A stretch of DNA of 64,000 nucleotides, taken from Aquirhabdus parva (GTDB lineage Bacteria > Pseudomonadota > Gammaproteobacteria > Pseudomonadales > Moraxellaceae). The notes under the pieces are model-generated. The model was given only the letters and a program-made list of their open reading frames with translations. It searched no databases and was not told the DNA's origin. The stretch is from the NCBI RefSeq assembly GCF_003351745.1, contig NZ_CP031222.1, positions 602,207-666,206 on the forward strand, given 5' to 3'. The position numbers and the translations under genes are program-made. Shown in pieces: positions 39,001 to 47,070 of this stretch (position 1 is its first letter; every line of letters begins with the position of its first letter).

Positions 39001-39373
39001 ACCCGTTTGAAGTGTAGAGACTTCAAACGGGTGAATTTACTAAAACCTGCTCCTCGCCAAAGGACCATCAAAAGTAAGGAAAACCAACTAGAGATGTAAG
39101 ACAGGCTTTTGCGTCATTAGGAATACCTAATATCGCAATTGCGATAATACACAGATTGAACCACTGGTTCAAAAGTTAAATCCCTTTAACGTAGGTGTTA
39201 ACTAAAGTTAAAGTTGTTTAACCGATTTATACCTATGAGGTATTTTTTACTTTAGTAGAATTTAGCTCGTTAAACCAGAGGTTTAGTAGGTATACCTACA
39301 TGTTCCCTTTTGTTATTCACTAGTGAATAATTAAATGTAACAATTTGTTTGTATTGCGATGAAAAAGCTTTTT
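39001..39373. repeat. Array of distinct perfect palindromes upstream of the AlpA-like gene
   Basis: At least nine perfect dyads, all different: 39001-39032 (13-bp arms, 6-nt loop), 39117-39130, 39131-39146 TATCGCAATTGCGATA, 39156-39172 TTGAACCACTGGTTCAA, 39198-39211 TTAACTAAAGTTAA, 39229-39243 ATACCTATGAGGTAT, 39271-39285 TAAACCAGAGGTTTA, 39286-39299 GTAGGTATACCTAC, 39313-39330 TTATTCACTAGTGAATAA, plus AAAAAGCTTTTT at 39362-39373. Alternative pairings GTTAAA-GTTG-TTTAAC (39207-39222) overlap the fifth. The density is far above that elsewhere in the window. Confidence 0.75.
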
Positions 39374-39439
39374 GATATCGTTTGAGGCTGTATGACTTTA
39401 TCAATTGCTCTAGTTAGTAATGTTCCAGTTTTTGATCGT

Positions 39440-39466
39440 CCTCCTTAAGTCTTTTTAAAAAGGAGG
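39440..39466 (+). promoter_or_regulatory. Hairpin that can mask the ribosome binding site of the AlpA-like gene
   Basis: CCTCCTT (39440-39446) is the exact complement of AAGGAGG (39460-39466), the very strong Shine-Dalgarno 5 bases before the ATG at 39472. The loop is 13 nt. Folding would block translation. Confidence 0.6.
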
Positions 39467-39471
39467 TCGAA

Positions 39472-39882
39472 ATGACCACTTCTGTTTTACTTAGCCTATC
39501 TACTTTATGTACTAAACTAGATACCACTCCCAACGGCATACGTAGTATTTCACTTCGCGATCCATCGTTTCCCAGAGCAATAAAAATGGGGACTACTCGA
39601 CAGGCGCGGGTATTTTATGATGCCGCTGAAATTGATAATTGGCTGGAGTCCAAAAAGCGTGCTCGCGAGCAATGCTTTAATTTTCACGCTAGTAATTTGA
39701 ATGCTTTGCTAAGGCGACAGTTCGAACTTAAATACTTACAGTTTATTCAGGTTAGCAATGCAGTCAGTCATGCAGGACGGCTACTAAGTATAGGTGGTAA
39801 GCAACTCAAGCCAAGATTAAGGCGAGAATTGATGGAGCTAGAAAGGTACTTGCAACTTTCACTATCATTTGAATTAATCTGA
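39472..39882 (+). CDS. AlpA-like small DNA-binding regulator with C-terminal extension
   Basis: 136 residues behind a near-perfect AAGGAGG. Residues ~18-65 (GIRSISLRDPSFPRAIKMGTTRQARVFYDAAEIDNWLESKKRARE) follow the AlpA/MerR-like helix-turn-helix pattern: short recognition helix, FPRxIK.G, aromatic wing, then the E-I-D-x-W-L-E helix. AlpA proteins regulate excision and integration of prophages and islands. The C-terminal ~70 residues are basic and helical and I do not recognise them. No integrase is nearby. The gene is followed by the terminator copy T2 and preceded by the palindrome array, which may include its operators. Confidence 0.75.
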   Translation: MTTSVLLSLSTLCTKLDTTPNGIRSISLRDPSFPRAIKMGTTRQARVFYDAAEIDNWLESKKRAREQCFNFHASNLNALLRRQFELKYLQFIQVSNAVSHAGRLLSIGGKQLKPRLRRELMELERYLQLSLSFELI

Positions 39883-39906
39883 GAACTACTATTTATTTGT
39901 ATTTAA

Positions 39907-39939
39907 AAAAGAAAATCCGCCTAGTGCGGATTTTCTTTT
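39907..39939 (+). terminator. Terminator of the AlpA-like gene (copy T2)
   Basis: 14-bp perfect stem AAAAGAAAATCCGC / GCGGATTTTCTTTT, loop CTAGT. It differs from T1 by one compensated base pair. Confidence 0.9.
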
Positions 39940-40014
39940 GTTTGTTCTTTTTCCCATCAAATAAGAGAAACCTATGAGCGGTTCAGTACTTAAGTCTTTG
40001 GACATCTCTAGAAA

Positions 40015-40073
40015 AGTTACCCCCAAACCCTGCGGGTAAGGGTGTGGATAAAAATGAGTGGAACGCGTGGAAC
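40015..40073 (+). repeat. 59-bp interspersed repeat, copy R1 (perfect DnaA box)
   Basis: Begins AGTTACCC and ends with a GTGGAAC-GC-GTGGAAC direct repeat. Positions 40043-40051 are TGTGGATAA, the complement of the DnaA box TTATCCACA. R1 to R4 are all 59 bp, in the same orientation. Similarity to R2 and R3 continues for about 50 bp downstream. The rest of 39883-40260 holds only T2 and the promoter of the next gene. Confidence 0.9.
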
Positions 40074-40260
40074 TATTGAGATCGTTGATTTGTAATTAAG
40101 TGACTATTTTGTATGCAGTTATTCTTTTTAAATTTTAACGATCAATCCTCCTGATCGTGATTGAGTGGTCAAAGTGTGAGAGCCTCATGGTCAATTCCGC
40201 CATGTTATCGCTCAGGGTGAGTCGATTATAGTAAAACGATTCATCCGTAGAGAACTCCTG

Positions 40261-41157
40261 ATGCTCAGTGTACAAGCACGATTAGCGCGCCATTTCCTTG
40301 ATCTCAAATTTAAAAAAAGCAAAACCCGTGATCACCATCCTTTAACGTCCCGAAAAAGCCTTGCCCAAGGGATGAAGCACATGCCCGTGCCCAAAGGGAT
40401 CAAGGTCATTCAAACCCATATTGGTCAGGTTCCCGTAGAGATTATTCGCGATTGGTCAACGACCAAAAGCTCAAGGGCGATGATGTATATCCACGGTGGC
40501 GGTTATCTCTCGGGTAGTCCAGAGACCCATCGGGCATTTACTGCGCGGCTCGCAATAGAACTGCAATGCGAAGTCTGGGTGCCAGATTATCGCTTGGCAC
40601 CAGAGCATCCTTTTCCCGCAGGGTTGCATGATGTCGCGGAAGTCTGGGAAGCCTTTATCAAGAAGCAAAACGATAAGACTATCATTCTAGGCGGAGAATC
40701 CGCAGGCGGTGGATTAAGCCTTGCGCTGTGTTATCTCGCCCGCGAGCGTGGTTTACGCTTACCTGATCAGTTGTATTTGCTATCGCCTTGGCTTGATATT
40801 CGTATGGCGGGAGAGAGTTACAAGCGTAATGACGGGCGGGACATTTTGGTCAGTTCCTATTATGCAGAGCACGGATTTGCCAGACACTATGCGGGAACGC
40901 ATGCGCGCACTGATCCTCTCATGTCGCCTTTGCTGGGTGATCCGACAGATTTACCGCCGACCTATGTACAGGTATCCGACACCGAAATATTCGAAGACGA
41001 CAGTCGAAGCTTTGTTGAGACGGCGCGTAAGGCTGGGGTGAATGTTACCTTTGAGGTGGGGCGGGGTCTATGGCACGCGTGGCCTTTGTTTGCGCCATTC
41101 ATTCCAGAGTCCAATCAGGCAATCAAACGTTTTGGGAAATGGGTGAAGCACTTTTAA
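40261..41157 (+). CDS. Alpha/beta-hydrolase esterase, hormone-sensitive-lipase family
   Basis: 298 residues, no signal peptide. Oxyanion motif HGGG (78-81), nucleophile GESAG with S147, acid in VSDTEIFEDD (D240), and His in LWHAWPLF (H272) give a complete triad. DYRLAPEHPFPAGLHD is a family hallmark. It hydrolyses short- to medium-chain esters; the natural substrate is unknown. It lies between repeat copies R1 and R2, which makes a repeat-gene-repeat unit. Confidence 0.93.
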   Translation: MLSVQARLARHFLDLKFKKSKTRDHHPLTSRKSLAQGMKHMPVPKGIKVIQTHIGQVPVEIIRDWSTTKSSRAMMYIHGGGYLSGSPETHRAFTARLAIELQCEVWVPDYRLAPEHPFPAGLHDVAEVWEAFIKKQNDKTIILGGESAGGGLSLALCYLARERGLRLPDQLYLLSPWLDIRMAGESYKRNDGRDILVSSYYAEHGFARHYAGTHARTDPLMSPLLGDPTDLPPTYVQVSDTEIFEDDSRSFVETARKAGVNVTFEVGRGLWHAWPLFAPFIPESNQAIKRFGKWVKHF

Positions 41158-41195
41158 ATAAGAACGAGTCGGGAGTCCCACCAAAAATCTGTGGA

Positions 41196-41254
41196 AGTTA
41201 CCCACATAGCCTGCGGGTAAGGGTGTGGATAAAATTGAGTGGAACACGTGGAAC
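41196..41254 (+). repeat. 59-bp interspersed repeat, copy R2 (perfect DnaA box)
   Basis: Starts 39 bp after the esterase stop. DnaA box TGTGGATAA at 41224-41232, and direct repeat GTGGAAC-AC-GTGGAAC at the end. Confidence 0.9.
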
Positions 41255-41366
41255 TATTGAAATAATTGATGATGCTATAAGTGTATATTTTGTATACAGT
41301 TATTGATGTCTGACTTGTTGAACTGTAAATAACGTCAACTTCAAGAAAATGGATGTTCACATCGAC

Positions 41367-41399
41367 AAAAGAAAACCCGCTTGGCGCGGGTCTTCTTTT
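41367..41399. terminator. Terminator between R2 and the TetR gene (copy T3)
   Basis: Left arm AAAAGAAAACCCGC is identical to that of the ssrA terminator. The right arm GCGGGTCTTCTTTT has one mismatch. On the minus strand it can end the TetR transcript. Confidence 0.8.
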
Positions 41400-41435
41400 G
41401 TCTGCATGATGAGATTTATATCAGCGCTAAAACCT

Positions 41436-42113
41436 TCACTTGGTTTGCAAGTAAGCCTTGATCATCTCATGCGCTTGCGTCTTATGCGCTTGTTGCCACT
41501 CGGGCGCTAGTAAGTCAGTATCAAACATATACGATAGGGTATAAGCATTGGATTTATGAAAAACGCTTAAGCTCACCAGCGTTGTATACAAGTGCAGCGG
41601 ATTGATGTTGGGTCGGATCGTATGATTCTCTTCCCCACGTTTGATGAGCTGACCCAGAATATCGAGGATCGGAAAGGACATCTCTTGAATCCGCTTGGAC
41701 TGTTTGAGATAGATCGCCTTGTTCAGATTCTCAGATTGCAGGAGACTTTGCAGGTCTTTATTGCGTGCAAAATGGGCTTCGGTAAAGTCATAGAGTTTAA
41801 GGATGCCTAATACGGGATCAATATTGTGCACGTCTAGATTGAGCTTAAACTCATCATCGCGCAGCTCACTCAGGACATATTCCAAGACTTCGATATAAAG
41901 CTGCTCTTTACTCACAAAATAATGATAGATCATACGAATATTGATATCCGCAATACGCGCAATCGCTTCGACCCGTACACCGCTATATCCTTTTTCAGCA
42001 AACTCGCGCACAGCGGTTTGCAGGATGCGATCACGGGTTACTTGTGCATTTCTATTGGGTAGTTTGCCACCATCCACCTCGGCTACATCAGCGGAGGTAT
42101 ATTGTTTGTTCAT
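41436..42113 (-). CDS. TetR family transcriptional regulator
   Basis: 225 residues. An N-terminal tail, then the TetR helix-turn-helix: TRDRILQTAVREFAEKGYSGVRVEAIARIADINIRMIYHYFVSKEQLYIEVLEYVL. The C-terminal ligand domain is unlike well-known subfamilies. It lies 80 bp downstream of the BMP-type importer operon on the same strand, so it may be its last gene, and is the best candidate for the protein that binds the TAAGTAA-N8-TTACTTA sites. No copy of that site lies directly before its own start. Confidence 0.9.
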   Translation of the reverse strand: MNKQYTSADVAEVDGGKLPNRNAQVTRDRILQTAVREFAEKGYSGVRVEAIARIADINIRMIYHYFVSKEQLYIEVLEYVLSELRDDEFKLNLDVHNIDPVLGILKLYDFTEAHFARNKDLQSLLQSENLNKAIYLKQSKRIQEMSFPILDILGQLIKRGEENHTIRPNINPLHLYTTLVSLSVFHKSNAYTLSYMFDTDLLAPEWQQAHKTQAHEMIKAYLQTK

Positions 42114-42193
42114 TGCAGGCTACCTATGATCATTGAATGAAAATCTAAAATTAATTTTGGCATATTTAAAGGCTATTTCCTATGCGCGTGCTC

Positions 42194-43117
42194 TTAGCTG
42201 CGTTGATAAGGTTGCGTGAGTGCCGTAGGTGCGGTCTGACGTCCAATTAACCCCGCGACAGCCAAGAGCGCCAGTAAATAAGGCAGTACGATCAACAGTG
42301 CTGTAGGGACGTGAATATTGAGCAATGGTAACTGAAATTGCAATGAACTCGCCGCGCCGAACAGCAAACAGGCGAGGGTGGTCCGACCAATTTTCCAGTT
42401 ACCAAAGATAATCGCTGCAATCACCAAAAAGCCGATGCCGTTGGTCATTCCTTCCGTAAAAGTATGGATATCGCCAATCGAGATCAGGCTGCCCGCAGCA
42501 GCAGACATGATGCCGGAAAAGAGTACAGCGCCATAACGTATCTTCGCGACAGATAGTCCAGACTGATCGACAGCGCGTGGCGCAGTACCCACTGCATTGA
42601 TTGCAATGCCGAGCGTGGTATAGCGCAAGATAATTCCTGTCAGGATCAGAATGACCAGACCTAAATACACCAGCCAAACCTGATTGAATATGGTATCGCC
42701 AATCAGCGTGCCATGACCCAGACCAAACGGGGTCCATTTATCTAGACCGGGAACGATCATGTTGGAGCGTGCGCCAAAGATCTCACGATAGGCAAGGGTA
42801 GTGCCGCCCAATGCGAGGATATTTATACCAATCCCAGTGACAAGTTGGTTGGAGCGCAGCGTGATGCTTAAAAATGCCTGTAAGAGCGATAGAGGAATGA
42901 TGCCAATCATCGCAATCAGTAAGCCCAGTGTTGGACTGCCCGTGAGCCATGATCCGTAGGCACTGAGAAATGCGCCCGTGAGCATCATGCCTTCCACGCT
43001 GGTGTTGAGGACGCCTGATTTCTGGCTGACCAGTTCTCCTGTAGCCGCTAACAGTAATGGTGCCGCCAAGCGTAAAGCTGAGCCTAAAAAGATGGCTGCA
43101 AGTTCATAAGTCATCAT
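42194..43117 (-). CDS. ABC transporter permease, nucleoside/BMP-type (YufQ-like)
   Basis: 307 residues with about eight membrane helices. LAAPLLLAATGELVSQKSGVLNTSVEGMMLTGAF and GLSVAKIRYGAVLFSGIMSAAAGSLISIG are typical of the BPD_transp_2 permeases that work with BMP binding proteins. The start overlaps the stop of the partner permease by 4 bp. Confidence 0.92.
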   Translation of the reverse strand: MMTYELAAIFLGSALRLAAPLLLAATGELVSQKSGVLNTSVEGMMLTGAFLSAYGSWLTGSPTLGLLIAMIGIIPLSLLQAFLSITLRSNQLVTGIGINILALGGTTLAYREIFGARSNMIVPGLDKWTPFGLGHGTLIGDTIFNQVWLVYLGLVILILTGIILRYTTLGIAINAVGTAPRAVDQSGLSVAKIRYGAVLFSGIMSAAAGSLISIGDIHTFTEGMTNGIGFLVIAAIIFGNWKIGRTTLACLLFGAASSLQFQLPLLNIHVPTALLIVLPYLLALLAVAGLIGRQTAPTALTQPYQRS

Positions 43118-44196
43118 TTCTTTGCTCCCGAACCACTGAGCCAGATTGAGGTGCCTGCGAGCGTCAGAATGATGACGCCTTGCACCACGAGCACAATGGC
43201 AGAAGGCACTTGAGCAACCATTTCCATATTGATACCACCAGATCGCAAGAAGCCGAATAGCAGCGCCGCAATGAATACACCGCTGATTGAACCGCGTGCC
43301 AATAAGCCAACGACCATACCGTCAAAGCCATAACCCGAAGAGAATCCAGCTTTCAGAGATTGCTGATCGCCTTGCAGCATCAGCGCACCGGCTAATCCAC
43401 CAAAGGCCCCGGAGATTGCCAGTGCAATGATGATGGTGGATGCAACCTGCATTCCCGCGCGTTTTGCCGCTTGCGGGTTTAAACCGACCGCGGAGAGCCT
43501 AAGACCAAAGCGGCTGTATTTCATGGTTACAAGGAGGATCAGCGCCAGAATAATGGTGATGATGAGACCCAAGTGCAGACCGAATCCACTGCTGATGAAG
43601 ATATTCGGAATCTGCGTACTGTCAGGGATCGGTAGGGATTCGGGGAGTGCTGCACCATCTGTCATGGGTTGTTTGAGTAAGGCTTCAGACTGCACGCATC
43701 CATAGAGTACCCAGACAGCAATGAACGACAGTAAGAGGGTGCTGATGACTTCGTTCGTGCCTACTTTTGCCTTGAGCACGCCAGCGATTGATCCCCACAG
43801 CGCGCCGGCGAGCGTTGCTGCAAGCATGGGAATACCATATGACAGTCCATCAGGTAAGTGTGCACAGCCACTGTATAGACTGACTGCGGTGGCGACAATC
43901 CCGCCGACCGCAATTTGACCCTCAGCACCGACATTGGTCAGGTTGGCACGGTCTGCCAAGATAAATCCCATCCCCACCAGTGCAAAGACCAAACTGCGAT
44001 TGATGGAGGCGCCGATCACATACGGAGAGCCCCATGCACCCTCGGCAAAAGCAGTCAACGCAGTTGTAATCGGAACTCCTGCGGTTGCGATAAGTGCCAG
44101 TGCGCAGAGCACTGAAAATAGAACTGCACTGGTCAAGATGATTGCAGTGCGGAGTTGGCTGCTCTGTAGCCATAGCGAGTAATAAGCGGTATTCAT
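43114..44196 (-). CDS. ABC transporter permease, nucleoside/BMP-type (YufP-like)
   Basis: 360 residues from the ATG at 44196, which overlaps the ATPase stop as ATGA; a start at 44217 would lie inside the ATPase gene. Membrane helices with ADRANLTNVGAEGQIAVGGI, VGTNEVISTLLLSFIAVWVLYG and SSGYGFDGMVVGLLARGSISGVFIAALLFGFLRSGG match BPD_transp_2 permeases of nucleoside importers. It pairs with the shorter permease downstream. Confidence 0.92.
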   Translation of the reverse strand: MNTAYYSLWLQSSQLRTAIILTSAVLFSVLCALALIATAGVPITTALTAFAEGAWGSPYVIGASINRSLVFALVGMGFILADRANLTNVGAEGQIAVGGIVATAVSLYSGCAHLPDGLSYGIPMLAATLAGALWGSIAGVLKAKVGTNEVISTLLLSFIAVWVLYGCVQSEALLKQPMTDGAALPESLPIPDSTQIPNIFISSGFGLHLGLIITIILALILLVTMKYSRFGLRLSAVGLNPQAAKRAGMQVASTIIIALAISGAFGGLAGALMLQGDQQSLKAGFSSGYGFDGMVVGLLARGSISGVFIAALLFGFLRSGGINMEMVAQVPSAIVLVVQGVIILTLAGTSIWLSGSGAKK

Positions 44197-45779
44197 AGTG
44201 TTTGTCCTGCCATCCAAGCCCCGATTTGCTGACGATCCGCCTGCTGTGTAGCACAGGAGCCCATGATTCGACCGCGATAAAAGACAATGATCCTGTCGGC
44301 ATGAGACAGAATTTCTTCTAGTTCTGATGAAATGAGCAACACACCCACGCCCTGATTTCGTGCTGTTTTCAAGTGGCTATAGACTGCACCTACTGCACCG
44401 ACATCAAGACCACGCGTTGGATTGGCCGCCAGCAAAAAGACCAACGAATCCAGTGTCAGCTCTCTGGCTAATACGGCTTTTTGCTGATTGCCCCCCGAGA
44501 GTCGGCCAAATGCGAGATCGGGACTGGATGCGCGAACATCGAATTGTTTCATGAGCTTCAGCGCGTCTTGACGCATCTTATTGCGCTGCAAGAAACCATA
44601 GCGACTATATTGATCCAAGTGGTTGAGGAGGATATTTTCAGTGACGCTCATGGCTGTTATGCAACCTGTTGCGTGTCGATCCTCGGGCACGATACCGATA
44701 CCCGCTTTTGTGATCTCTTTGGGTTGAGCAGTGGTCATGTCACGACCATTGACATAAAAACGTCCTGAACTGGTGGGCAGCATGCCCGCGAGTATGGCGG
44801 CCAGCTCACTTTGTCCATTGCCTTCTACGCCAGCAATCGCGACGATTTCACCTGTGTTGACAATGAAGGTGCAATTATCCAGTCGTGTAATGCCTTGCGC
44901 ATCTTGGTAGCTCAGACCATTCACTTGCAGTATTTCGTCGCTGAGTGGTCGGCTATTGGGTGTGGCGACAGGCAAAGGCATCGCATGGGGTAGTAATGCC
45001 GTTGGTGTTTGCAATGCAGAATCGTCATCGGATTGGATCATGGCTCTGACTAATTGCTTTAAATCTTGCGCGGGGTTTTCAGAGCGCGCGACGATCCGCC
45101 CACCGCGTAATACCGTTGCCCGAGCTGCAATGGCACGAATTTCTGCGAGTTTGTGCGTCACCAAAATCACGGCACAGCCTCGCTCGGCTACCCGCTTGCA
45201 GATTTCAAGCAGTGCTTCAATTTCAGCAGGCAGAAGTACAGCGGTTGGTTCATCCAAAATCAACAGCTGTGGATTACGGATCAGACATTTGACGATTTCT
45301 ACGCGTTGCCGCTGTCCTACGGAGAGTTCGGCCACTTGTGCAAAAAGATCCAGCTCAAAACCCAGATCGACTAACAGGTCTGCGATTCGCTGGGCGTGTT
45401 TTTTACGATCCAGCCAGCCACGCACCTGTCCCAGCAGCAAGTTATCCAGTACGGTGGTATTTTCGACCAAGGAAAAGTGCTGGTGCACCATCGCCACACC
45501 ACGATTGAGCGCATCCTTAGGGTTACTCGGGAGGTAAGGTGCCCCATTCAGTGTCATGTCTCCGCCATCGGCAGAGATCACACCAAAGATGACATTGCAT
45601 AAGGTCGATTTTCCTGCACCGTTCTCACCCAGCAAGCAATGGATCTCACCTGCGTGAATCTCTAAAGAGAGGTCATTCAGCGCTTGGAATGAACCGAAAA
45701 ACTTATTGATCGATCGCAAGGCAAGCACCGGTTCTGCTTGCAGGGGCGAGGACGTTGTATCCGAGGACAGCATCACCAT
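44193..45779 (-). CDS. ABC transporter ATPase, two-domain nucleoside/BMP type (YufO-like)
   Basis: 528 residues with two ATPase halves. First half complete: GENGAGKST, LSVGQRQRVEI, LLILDEPTAVL. The second half has the degenerate P-loop GVEGNGQSEL without Lys, then LSGGNQQKAVLARELT and ANPTRGLDV. One canonical and one degenerate P-loop is normal for the sugar/nucleoside ATPase family. The start overlaps the BMP gene stop by one base. Confidence 0.94.
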   Translation of the reverse strand: MVMLSSDTTSSPLQAEPVLALRSINKFFGSFQALNDLSLEIHAGEIHCLLGENGAGKSTLCNVIFGVISADGGDMTLNGAPYLPSNPKDALNRGVAMVHQHFSLVENTTVLDNLLLGQVRGWLDRKKHAQRIADLLVDLGFELDLFAQVAELSVGQRQRVEIVKCLIRNPQLLILDEPTAVLLPAEIEALLEICKRVAERGCAVILVTHKLAEIRAIAARATVLRGGRIVARSENPAQDLKQLVRAMIQSDDDSALQTPTALLPHAMPLPVATPNSRPLSDEILQVNGLSYQDAQGITRLDNCTFIVNTGEIVAIAGVEGNGQSELAAILAGMLPTSSGRFYVNGRDMTTAQPKEITKAGIGIVPEDRHATGCITAMSVTENILLNHLDQYSRYGFLQRNKMRQDALKLMKQFDVRASSPDLAFGRLSGGNQQKAVLARELTLDSLVFLLAANPTRGLDVGAVGAVYSHLKTARNQGVGVLLISSELEEILSHADRIIVFYRGRIMGSCATQQADRQQIGAWMAGQTL

Positions 45780-46786
45780 TACCCCTCTGAGACTTTGATC
45801 TTACCGCTCAAGATATCCTGTTCGATCTGAGTGATCTTTTTATCCATATCAGGCGTCGATTTACAGATTTTCATTCCTGAAGCTTTTGGACCCATGGCTA
45901 AACCAAATGCCTTATAGCCCGGCTGCCATGTGCCTTTAGACAATTGTTCAATCGCATATTGCACTTGATAGCCGACACCAGTGATGGTGTAGGCCAGATA
46001 GAGTGGATTGGTGCCGCAGCGGTCTGTGTAGCTACCAATAATGTGGGTGTTTTTTTCTTTTGCCGCTTGCTCTAAACCTTTTAGACCTAGATTCAGAATA
46101 TGGTAATGAATGTCAGCGCCTTGTGAGATTGCGGCAAGGGTTGCTTCGTGTGCTTTCGAGACGTTATCAAAATCACCTGTAAAGGTACTCATTTCCTCAA
46201 TCTTCGGATTGATATAGTGCGCACCATTGGCAAATTCTTTGCCGGCATTGACGATAGAAGGAATCTCCATACCACCGACATAACTGATTTTGCCGGTTTT
46301 GGTCAGCATTGCTGCTGCGGCGCCTGCAACAAATGCTATTTGCGCTTGTTTTACATCATATCCCGCGACATTACTGGGCATATTGGGGATCTGATTACCG
46401 CCGACGATAGAAAATTTCACCTGTGGGAAACGTTTGGCGACTTTCAGAATAGCCGCTTGTGTTTGCCCACCAATGCCGATGACCAATTGATTCTTAATCG
46501 CCAGATTGGTGAGAGCCTGCTCCATATCGGCATAGTTGATGTTTTCGATCAATTGCGTTTTAAGCTGCGGACCAAAGGCTTTCTGTGCCGTGGTCACACC
46601 GCTGTAACCCGACTCCATCCAGCCGCCATCTGCTTTAGAGCCGGGCAGCAGGACGCCGACTTGCATCTGTGGGGCGGCCATTGCAGACATGGAGGACATT
46701 ACCAAGAGTGTTGCAGTGGCCAACCGCCATGAGATATGAGCAGCAGGATGTACGATGTTTGAAACTGTTTTTTCTAAATGTGACAT
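45779..46786 (-). CDS. BMP family ABC transporter substrate-binding protein
   Basis: 335 residues from the ATG at 46786, preceded by GGGGAA. Longer frames would run through the operator and into the upstream gene. Signal peptide cut near SAMAA, without a lipobox cysteine. BMP/PnrA pattern: VGVLLPGSKADGGWMESGYSG, VKFSIVGGNQ, VAGYDVKQAQIAFVAGAAAAML, KISYVGGMEIPSI, and ALAAISQGADIHYHI-type segments. Family members bind nucleosides or purine derivatives. Here the surrounding amidases suggest a related nitrogen-rich compound. Confidence 0.92.
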   Translation of the reverse strand: MSHLEKTVSNIVHPAAHISWRLATATLLVMSSMSAMAAPQMQVGVLLPGSKADGGWMESGYSGVTTAQKAFGPQLKTQLIENINYADMEQALTNLAIKNQLVIGIGGQTQAAILKVAKRFPQVKFSIVGGNQIPNMPSNVAGYDVKQAQIAFVAGAAAAMLTKTGKISYVGGMEIPSIVNAGKEFANGAHYINPKIEEMSTFTGDFDNVSKAHEATLAAISQGADIHYHILNLGLKGLEQAAKEKNTHIIGSYTDRCGTNPLYLAYTITGVGYQVQYAIEQLSKGTWQPGYKAFGLAMGPKASGMKICKSTPDMDKKITQIEQDILSGKIKVSEG

Positions 46787-46811
46787 GTTGATTCCCCGAT
46801 AATCATTTAAG

Positions 46812-46833
46812 TAAGTAAGTGTTTCATTACTTA
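46812..46833. promoter_or_regulatory. Operator-like site before the BMP importer operon
   Basis: TAAGTAA-GTGTTTCA-TTACTTA, perfect 7-bp arms, 8-bp spacer, 26 bp upstream of the BMP start codon. The same arms and spacing, with six of eight spacer bases identical, occur at 48713-48734. Confidence 0.7.
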
Positions 46834-47070
46834 AAAAGCAAATTGGATGCCAAGTCGACAGAGAGCGTGGCAGCGTGGTTTTTAACTGCTGATTAAATTC
46901 AGTTTTCAGATTTATTCTTAAGGCCGATACCGCTGTATGACGTGTAGCAGTGGAGTGATTTTGGCATGCATAAACGTATTGTTCGTGAATCTGCAGCGCT
47001 AAATGCACCAGATTGAGAGGTGAATGCACCGCGGCTGTGCATGTGCGCATCATCAGTGAGGAAGTCGGTC

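Noticed and set aside
38268-39099. Short ORFs after ssrA (61 and 69 codons)
   Set aside because: No ribosome binding sites and unusual residue composition; one runs through the 39001-39032 hairpin. They look like chance frames in AT-rich DNA.
38188-41399. Complete genomic island with attachment sites at ssrA
   Set aside because: No integrase and no second copy of the ssrA 3' end were found; only the terminator is duplicated, so I report a remnant at most.
44956-45537. 193-residue plus-strand ORF opposite the two-domain ATPase
   Set aside because: Ser/Arg-rich translation antisense to a well-supported ABC ATPase; no ribosome binding site or domain.
46148-46732. 194-residue plus-strand ORF opposite the BMP gene
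   Set aside because: Lies entirely antisense to a clear binding protein and shows no family pattern.
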